From: Thermoproteota archaeon
GTDB taxonomy: Archaea > Korarchaeota > Korarchaeia > Korarchaeales > Korarchaeaceae
DNA: 64,000 nt
Assembly: GCA_027491415.1 (NCBI GenBank)
Contig: JAOZFH010000026.1
Span: 62,001 to 126,000, forward strand
Direction: 5' to 3'
Below, in pieces: positions 60,423 through 64,000 of this stretch. How positions within the stretch are numbered: the stretch's first letter is position 1; every line of letters starts with the position of its first letter. A model generated the notes under the pieces. The model ran no database searches, had not been told where the DNA came from, and saw nothing but the letters and a program-made list of their open reading frames with translations. Both the position numbers and the translations under genes were made by a program.

Positions 60423-61274
60423 TTGACTGAATGGAGGGTTGAGGCGTTGGGTGAGGGTGGGGCAAAGAGGCGAGCGCTCGGGCTGGTCCTAGACATAGTG
60501 GTTCTGTCCGTCGCCGTCGGGGTGGCCTACGCAGCCGTCACCCCCAGGGACAGGTACTTCGACATCCGGGGCGCCAACATGGTGGGCATAGCCGCCACCT
60601 ATCACAGCTCGGCATCTCGCGGGTACGCCGTGGAGCTCGAGGTCGAGGGGGCCTGGTACGCGGGAGGATCATTCAAAGCGATTGGGAGAGTCGTGTACGC
60701 GGACAGCAAGAGGCTGGTCCTCTTCGACCCCCAGAGGGGGGTCTTAGTGCTGTCGGACGAGTTCGACAGGCCCTACGTCAACGGGGTTCCCAGCAGAATA
60801 CTCATGAGAATAGAGCAGCCCAGCGGTGTGGTCAGGATCGACGCCCTAGTCCCGAGTGAAACCATAGGACCGGACTCCCTGGAGTCACTCTGCACGATCC
60901 TCGAGCGCTTCGAGGGCGTTGAAGCCTGCCTCGTGTCGGCTACGGTCGGGGTATGGATGGAGGAGTCCAACGTGACGATCCCGGCCAGCCTGATTCAGGA
61001 CGTGGCTGCCGGGCAGGGGGGGATCATAGAAGTCGAGACGGCTGGGAATGAGATCCTCGTCAAGATGAGATTCGTGCCAGCCGAAGACTCCTCCACCCTG
61101 CTCAGAAGGATCGTTGAGATACTCGAGAGAGAGGGGGTCGCCGTGAAGGGATTAATCTCGGGACCAATCCAGCTTACCGTACTCACAGATCCCGTGAGGG
61201 TGGACGCAGACGCCGTCGGAGGTTCTCTGCGGGAGATTGGGGGTGAGAGGATCAGGGTTAGGCGCGAGGGGTGA
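60423..61274 (+). CDS. Membrane-anchored protein, first of a paralogous pair
   Basis: A 283-residue protein with a basic N-terminus, one membrane helix (residues about 16-39, ALGLVLDIVVLSVAVGVAYA) and a mixed alpha/beta outer domain. The next gene begins the same way: helix with LDI(V/L)VV and GVAY, then R-G-x-x-x-x-x-x-A-A-x-Y-x-S-x-x-S-R-G-Y. No known family is recognised. TTG 60423 fits the TATA distance; TTG 60447 is an alternative. The polymerase-like membrane gene downstream suggests a surface-polymer role, by context only. Confidence 0.6.
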   Translation: MTEWRVEALGEGGAKRRALGLVLDIVVLSVAVGVAYAAVTPRDRYFDIRGANMVGIAATYHSSASRGYAVELEVEGAWYAGGSFKAIGRVVYADSKRLVLFDPQRGVLVLSDEFDRPYVNGVPSRILMRIEQPSGVVRIDALVPSETIGPDSLESLCTILERFEGVEACLVSATVGVWMEESNVTIPASLIQDVAAGQGGIIEVETAGNEILVKMRFVPAEDSSTLLRRIVEILEREGVAVKGLISGPIQLTVLTDPVRVDADAVGGSLREIGGERIRVRREG

Positions 61275-61275
61275 G

Positions 61276-62142
61276 GTGGCCGTGGAGCCGGATAGGGCGT
61301 CGAGACTCCTGGGGGTCGCGCTGGACATTCTCGTCGTGACCGCCACGGTGGGAGTCGCCTACATGAAGGTGAACGCTCACTCATACTACCGAGGAGACGT
61401 GAGGAGCGGCCAGTCGGCCGCGTACATAGCCAACTTCTACCGGTCCAGGGGATACTCGCTGAGAGGTGGAATACTCGGCGTCCACGTCAATGGAACGCTA
61501 ATAAACTCCACGGGATTCGTCCTGGACTCAGCCAGGGCGACCATATACTTCAGCGCGGGGGGAGACGTGTTCCTGGTCTACTCCTCCGACCAGAAGGTAA
61601 GGGACCCGCTTCCGCAGGAGGTCGACCCCCTCAAACTCGCTCTCAAGGTAGACAGGAACGTAGACAGGCTCCTGGTGAGCCTGGACCCACTGTGGACCGA
61701 CGGATTAGATGACCTGATCTCTAGGGTGGGGGAGGTCGCCGGCGCCGTGTCGAGTGGCGGCGTGGGCTACGAGCTGTTCGTGTCCTTCAAGCTGCACGGT
61801 GGGGGCCTCTCTGAGGCCATAAGGGGGAACGAGGTTCCGATATACTGGCTACAGAGTGAGGTCAATGAGGAGTGCTCCGGCCTCTTCCTCTTCGTAGGCT
61901 CGACGGTGGCCCCCTTCTACTTGGTCGTGGAGAACATGAACTGGAAGGACCTCACCAAGCTCGACTCCATCCTGAGGGCATGGCTGCCTGCAGACGCGCG
62001 CGAGATGCTGGCGTATGACATCCGGGTCAAGGTGGTCTTCGACAGACCACCAAGCCCGGGAGAGAAGTCCGCCATATACGGGGCCGTCTCCTCTGTGGAA
62101 GGGGTCCGCTACGCCAAGTTCATGGTCGAGTTCAAGGGATAA
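61276..62142 (+). CDS. Membrane-anchored protein, second of a paralogous pair
   Basis: About 288 residues, paralogous to the preceding gene over the N-terminal helix (LLGVALDILVVTATVGVAY) and the following RSGQSAAYIANFYRSRGYSLRGG segment, with a divergent outer domain. GTG 61276 starts one base after the previous stop; an open frame further upstream overlaps the neighbour and is less likely. It ends in TAA. Tandem duplication followed by divergence is the simplest reading. Confidence 0.6.
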   Translation: MAVEPDRASRLLGVALDILVVTATVGVAYMKVNAHSYYRGDVRSGQSAAYIANFYRSRGYSLRGGILGVHVNGTLINSTGFVLDSARATIYFSAGGDVFLVYSSDQKVRDPLPQEVDPLKLALKVDRNVDRLLVSLDPLWTDGLDDLISRVGEVAGAVSSGGVGYELFVSFKLHGGGLSEAIRGNEVPIYWLQSEVNEECSGLFLFVGSTVAPFYLVVENMNWKDLTKLDSILRAWLPADAREMLAYDIRVKVVFDRPPSPGEKSAIYGAVSSVEGVRYAKFMVEFKG

Positions 62143-62154
62143 GGGGTGGGTTCG

Positions 62155-63540
62155 ATGAGCCTAACCTGGAGAGCCATTAGGATCCTCATAAAGCTTGAGA
62201 TGGCGGTCGGCAGATTCCTCGCGGAGATTCTGGCATCCGTAGCGCCTACAGCCCACGCCCGTGAGGTCCACGAAGGTCTCGGAATCTCACGGATTCCGGG
62301 CACGCTTCGCAGGGTCTTTTCCTTCGTCAACAAACTCGCCGATCGCCTCGTCGAGGCGTCGGCCTCGAGCCTCGTTCTCAGACCACTTGCGGTGGCTTCT
62401 GGTAGATACGGGGCGGCCTCTCCCGTGCTGGCCGTCCCACTGGCCTACGCGCTGTACCTAGCGCTGGCGCTTGTGAGCCCCCTGCCGATAGTGGACCCCG
62501 CGCTGTGGGTTGCAGGCATCGCGCTGTGGACCTTAGCCGTGGCGGCGTACTCGCTGGGCGCTAGGGCCGCGATCTCCAGGGTTCCCGGCCGCGCGGTCAT
62601 ACGGCTGAGGGGCGAGGGTCTCCTTCACTTCTCCCTGCCTCTGCTTATCGCCGGTGGCGTGGGGCTCTTGGTCAACTACCTGCGGCTGGGCGCCATTCCC
62701 CTCCTATACCCAGAGCTGAGAAGGCACGACGCATTCTGGATGATCAGCTACGACGCGTACCTCCTTGGCCTGTCTGCCCTCGTTGCTTGGTTGTCCTCCG
62801 CGGCTGGCCAGAAGGGATCAATTCGAAGGGAGGACGCCCTTATTGCCTGCGCCGGCCTAATGGGAATTTCTCTCGCCCTCACGTTCCCGTCGGGGTTCAG
62901 GCTGGACATGGTGGTTGCCCTCGGAACGCTGATCGTTGCCATGTGGCTGGGTGGACTAATCAAGGTCAGACAGGTCCTCGCGTACCTGGCGGCCCCCGGC
63001 CTCCTGATGTTCACCTTTCAGAAGGTAATACTCATGGCAAGGGCCGGCCTCACTGGTGACGCCTACTACGTCCTCGTTAGCAGAGCCGGCTTCACACTGT
63101 ATTCCCTGACGCTGATCCTGAAGACCTACTCGCCCTGGGGGATGACCTATGGAATTCTCCTGTTCATTAACCCTCTGCTGACCATGCTTGGAATTCCAAG
63201 GCCTCTCGTGGGCGCGCTGACGGGCGAGGCCGTCGTGGGCCTGCCGGTCGCCTACACGACCTCCATGGTGGGGCCCATCTGGATAGACTTCGGTGTCGTC
63301 GGAGTCGCGGTGGTTCCCCTAGTACTCGGCGCAATAGCGGGCGGCGTGCTCAAGCTGGCTCGCTCGGGAGACTCCGCTGCGAAGGTGCTCTACCCAATAC
63401 TCCTCAGCGCCAGCCTCGTCTGGATTGAGTCAGGCCCCGTGCACCCCTACCTCTACTCTTTCTTCGCGCCGGCGCTTGCCCTGCTGGTGTCCGGCGCGCT
63501 CCGCCGGGGTGGAGACGGGAACCTCTCCGACAAGGGGTGA
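62155..63540 (+). CDS. Polytopic membrane protein, oligosaccharide repeat-unit polymerase-like
   Basis: A 461-residue protein with about ten predicted membrane segments. The middle has VNYLRLGAIPLLYPELRRHDAFW, a pattern I associate with archaeal O-antigen/repeat-unit polymerases (Wzy-like), though the family is poorly conserved. It may join sugar repeats at the outer membrane face, or be an unrelated transporter. ATG 62155 follows GGGGTGGG. It lies 12 bases after the paralogous pair, likely one operon. Confidence 0.5.
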   Translation: MSLTWRAIRILIKLEMAVGRFLAEILASVAPTAHAREVHEGLGISRIPGTLRRVFSFVNKLADRLVEASASSLVLRPLAVASGRYGAASPVLAVPLAYALYLALALVSPLPIVDPALWVAGIALWTLAVAAYSLGARAAISRVPGRAVIRLRGEGLLHFSLPLLIAGGVGLLVNYLRLGAIPLLYPELRRHDAFWMISYDAYLLGLSALVAWLSSAAGQKGSIRREDALIACAGLMGISLALTFPSGFRLDMVVALGTLIVAMWLGGLIKVRQVLAYLAAPGLLMFTFQKVILMARAGLTGDAYYVLVSRAGFTLYSLTLILKTYSPWGMTYGILLFINPLLTMLGIPRPLVGALTGEAVVGLPVAYTTSMVGPIWIDFGVVGVAVVPLVLGAIAGGVLKLARSGDSAAKVLYPILLSASLVWIESGPVHPYLYSFFAPALALLVSGALRRGGDGNLSDKG

Positions 63541-63543
63541 TGG

Positions 63544-63560
63544 GTAGAAAAAGAGTTTGA
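63544..63560 (-). terminator. T-tract after the thermosome gene
   Basis: On the minus strand, CTCTTTTTCTA follows the thermosome stop by about 15 bases, a simple archaeal oligo-T terminator. Confidence 0.4.
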
Positions 63561-63571
63561 GAGAGGAGAGC

Positions 63572-64000
63572 TCAGAACTCGAACTTGCTCTCCTCCTTCT
63601 CTTCCTCCTTCTCCTCCTTCTTCTCTTCCTTCTCGTACGGCTTGGCGGCTATTATGTCGTCAGTCTTGATTATCAGGATCGCTGTCTCCGTGGCGGAGGA
63701 GATGGAGTTCTTCACCCCCCTGTAGGTGTCGTAGACGCCCAGCTCGGCCATGTCGGCGATCTCTCCCCTGACGGGGTCGACGCCGTAAGACACCTTGCCC
63801 TCGGCGTGGGCTTGCCTGAGCCTGACGAGGACGTCTATGGAGTCCATGCCAGCGTTCTCTGCCAGTATCCTCGGGATGGACTCCAGCGCGGCGGCGTAGG
63901 CCTCCATGGCCAGCTGCTCCTTGCCCCCGACGGTCTCGGCGTAGTCTCTTAGCTTCCTGGCAAGATCGATCTGCACCGCGCCGCCGCCGTAGCAGACCTT
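63572..64000 (-). CDS. Thermosome (group II chaperonin) subunit, C-terminal end (5' partial)
   Basis: The last 142 residues of a thermosome subunit, open to the right edge. It shows YGGGAVQIDLARKLRDYA, AMEAYAAALESIPRILAENAGMD and SATETAILIIKTDDIIAA, then a charged Lys/Glu tail ending FEF rather than the GGM tail common in relatives. It folds proteins in the cytoplasm as a double-ring ATPase. The ATP site lies outside the window. Confidence 0.93.
   Translation of the reverse strand, partial: KVCYGGGAVQIDLARKLRDYAETVGGKEQLAMEAYAAALESIPRILAENAGMDSIDVLVRLRQAHAEGKVSYGVDPVRGEIADMAELGVYDTYRGVKNSISSATETAILIIKTDDIIAAKPYEKEEKKEEKEEEKEESKFEF

Noticed and set aside
1-64000. CRISPR arrays, insertion sequences, integrase attachment sites, replication origin
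   Set aside because: I saw no evenly spaced repeats, transposase or integrase sequences, no duplication flanking either tRNA 3' end, and no origin-type repeat cluster or orc1/cdc6 gene.

Overview
The window is a dense, GC-rich (roughly 60% by eye) stretch of an archaeal chromosome. I see no rRNA, no CRISPR and no insertion sequence. Archaeal markers include a replicative PolD large subunit, PCNA, GINS and a two-subunit primase. There are also TATA-driven, often leaderless promoters, an Lsm protein, C/D and H/ACA RNP proteins (Nop5, fibrillarin, Gar1, Nop10-like) and a thermosome. The RNA polymerase largest subunit is one unsplit 1318-residue chain (A' and A'' together), beside an unsplit B subunit, Elf1 and eS30. 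PolD argues against the classical Crenarchaeota, while eS30, Elf1 and unsplit RpoA point to a TACK lineage such as an Aigarchaeota-, Korarchaeota- or Thaumarchaeota-like group. The exact phylum cannot be fixed from this window. Composition and gene content (HerA-NurA-Mre11-Rad50, THEP1, TtuA-like enzyme, Trm1) fit a thermophile.

Layout. 0-9.1 kb: end of a TldD/PmbA protease, an ADP-forming acyl-CoA synthetase alpha subunit, the NurA-HerA-Mre11-Rad50 break-repair operon and Hsp20. 9.1-16.4 kb: PAC2 protein, CoA-disulfide-reductase-like flavoprotein, then a leftward radA operon (RadA, ubiquitin-like sulfur carrier, TtuA/Ncs6 thiolase, second PAC2, PadR-like regulator, DUF354) and Ogg2. 16.4-23.5 kb: hydroxyacid dehydrogenase, a DUF123-HAD fusion broken by an in-frame TAG, MtnA, DUF434, AlaRS and ribosomal P1. 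23.5-32.2 kb: a cell-envelope block of four leftward secreted or membrane genes including the S-layer protein, with tRNA-Arg(UCU) and tRNA-Thr(UGU). 32.3-41.2 kb: a leftward ten-gene unit, PolD-DP2, OB-fold protein, PCNA, PriL, PriS, GINS51, eL42, eS27, aIF2-alpha, Nop10-like, with gaps of at most 18 nt. 41.3-52.2 kb: Elf1, an orphan ferredoxin-oxidoreductase gamma subunit, and the rpoH-rpoB-rpoA-rpl30e-nusA-rps12-rps7 cluster, then Lsm. 52.2-60.4 kb: a membrane protein, a COG2433/DUF460 protein split by an in-frame TAG, eS30, Nop5, fibrillarin, THEP1, Trm1, a small Cys protein, Gar1 and eS8. 60.4-64 kb: two paralogous membrane-anchored proteins, a polysaccharide-polymerase-like membrane protein and the end of a thermosome gene.

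Most notable: two conserved enzymes are each interrupted by an in-frame TAG between catalytic motifs. Because TAG also ends about 16 other genes here, this may be localized recoding, gene splitting, nonsense mutation or assembly error, and I cannot decide which. Other points are repeated TTGA stop-start overlaps, single TATA elements shared by divergent genes, an elaborate S-layer promoter, 5' hairpin and terminator, a Gar1 reading frame needing a CTG or other rare start, a sulfur carrier without the usual GG end, and a basic N-terminal extension on Rpo5.
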